64,000 nucleotides of DNA from Wenzhouxiangella sediminis (GTDB taxonomy: Bacteria; Pseudomonadota; Gammaproteobacteria; Xanthomonadales; Wenzhouxiangellaceae), in assembly GCF_003410055.1 (NCBI RefSeq), contig NZ_QUZK01000048.1:1-64000 (forward strand). The letters are read 5' to 3'. This document shows, piece after piece, positions 62,003-64,000 of the stretch. A program made the translations under genes and the position numbers. Position 1 is the first letter of the stretch, and each line of letters begins with the position of its first letter. The notes beneath the pieces were generated by a model. It saw nothing but the letters and a program-made list of their open reading frames with translations, was not told the origin of the DNA and searched no databases.

Positions 62003-62275
62003 TTATTTTATCGCGTCTTTGAAACCTTTGCCAGCCTTAAATGCAGGAGTTTTCGACGCCTTGATCTTGATCGTCTCACCGGTGGCCGGATTACGGCCGG
62101 TGCGAGCCGCACGCTTCTTGACCGAGAACGTGCCGAATCCAACCAGCGACACCGTGTCTCCCTTCTTCAGTGCCTTGGTGATGGACTCGATCGTGGAATC
62201 CAGGGCGCGCTGAGCGTCGGCCTTCGACAGGCTTGCGCCATCAGCGATGCTGTCAATCAGTTCAGATTTATTCAT
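62003..62275 (-). CDS. hupB: DNA-binding protein HU-beta
   Basis: A 90-residue nucleoid protein. [26 protein letters not shown] and the DNA-binding arm [22 protein letters not shown] are standard. The ATG at 62275 gives the exact HU length. A longer upstream frame exists but has no support. It is in the conserved lon-hupB-ppiD order, here with two tRNA genes inserted. Confidence 0.97.
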   Translation of the reverse strand: MNKSELIDSIADGASLSKADAQRALDSTIESITKALKKGDTVSLVGFGTFSVKKRAARTGRNPATGETIKIKASKTPAFKAGKGFKDAIK

Positions 62276-62435
62276 ATTACTGTCGCTCCAGACATTATCT
62301 GTTCGTTGTGGGTGGCAGCGGCCAGTCCCCGCGCTGCTGCGTGAGTCGACCCCCATGGGCAGCAACCGACCGTCTGTTGGCCAACGATGGTATATCAGCC
62401 GCCCCCGCTCATCAATAGGATGAGCCAGAAAAATC

Positions 62436-62467
62436 GCCGGAAATGCCCGTTTTCAGGCATTTCCGGC
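62436..62467 (-). terminator. Terminator of lon
   Basis: A perfect 12-base stem (62436-62447 with 62456-62467), 8-base loop, followed on the minus strand by GATTTTT. It lies 29 bases after the lon stop, before the hupB promoter region. Confidence 0.88.
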
Positions 62468-62495
62468 AATCCCGGGGTGTTTTTTGGCCGTTCAA

Positions 62496-64000
<1,505 letters not shown>

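Overview
The window is GC-rich, densely coded DNA from a free-living gammaproteobacterium. The conserved blocks surE-pcm-yqaA-nlpD, petABC-sspAB, rnf-nth and lon-hupB-tRNA-ppiD next to fabI are all gammaproteobacterial. The absence of rpoS after nlpD and a secreted protein ending in a DLIFSDRFE-type tail suggest the Xanthomonadales/Chromatiales neighbourhood (Wenzhouxiangella-like). That placement is inference. Many operon joints are 4-base ATGA or GTGA overlaps.

Layout. 1-370: a composite intergenic repeat element. 371-1051: yhbY and a Mth938-like gene. 1068-7830: five glycosyltransferases, an FkbM methyltransferase and a secreted tandem-domain protein. 7921-10791: surE-pcm-yqaA-nlpD without rpoS. 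10851-11716: Smr-domain and DUF3301 genes. 11917-15611: petABC-sspAB (cytochrome bc1 and the stringent starvation proteins). 15950-21252: DegS-type protease, dcd, mrp and metG, separated by short intergenic repeat elements. 21427-34120: an rnf electron-transport cluster broken into rnfA, rnfBCD and rnfGE-nth by unrelated genes: a PQQ sugar dehydrogenase, a PH-domain protein, a DUF2189 protein, a cupin and a 1064-residue secreted protein. 34229-36185: hvfABC, a small RiPP metallophore operon with a Cys-rich precursor, a DUF692/MNIO enzyme and a DUF2063 partner. 36179-41272: TraB/GumN protein, RNase T, Fe superoxide dismutase, ArgD, an orphan ABC ATPase and a DUF1543 protein. 41280-46597: purEK, Trm112-like, photolyase-related protein, MetX and a thiol dioxygenase. 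46636-53456: tRNA-Leu, SQR-like oxidoreductase, SUMF1-domain protein, RNase D, tRNA-Arg with a duplicated 3' end, and an acyltransferase-3. 53535-58870: FMN reductase and an RND efflux operon with its TetR regulator and a palindromic operator. 58980-64000: fabI, ppiD, tRNA-Asp, tRNA-Val, hupB and the 3' part of lon.

The most striking content is (i) the hvfABC copper-binding RiPP operon with a seven-cysteine, three-block precursor, and (ii) a family of intergenic elements made of 7- or 8-base tandem arrays, often with inverted boundaries. These elements sit at operon ends and in one case fill exactly the space between two convergent stop codons. Redox metabolism (Rnf, bc1, SQR, FMN reductase, SOD) and envelope biogenesis (glycosyltransferases, secreted proteins, NlpD, PpiD, DegS, RND pump) dominate the rest.
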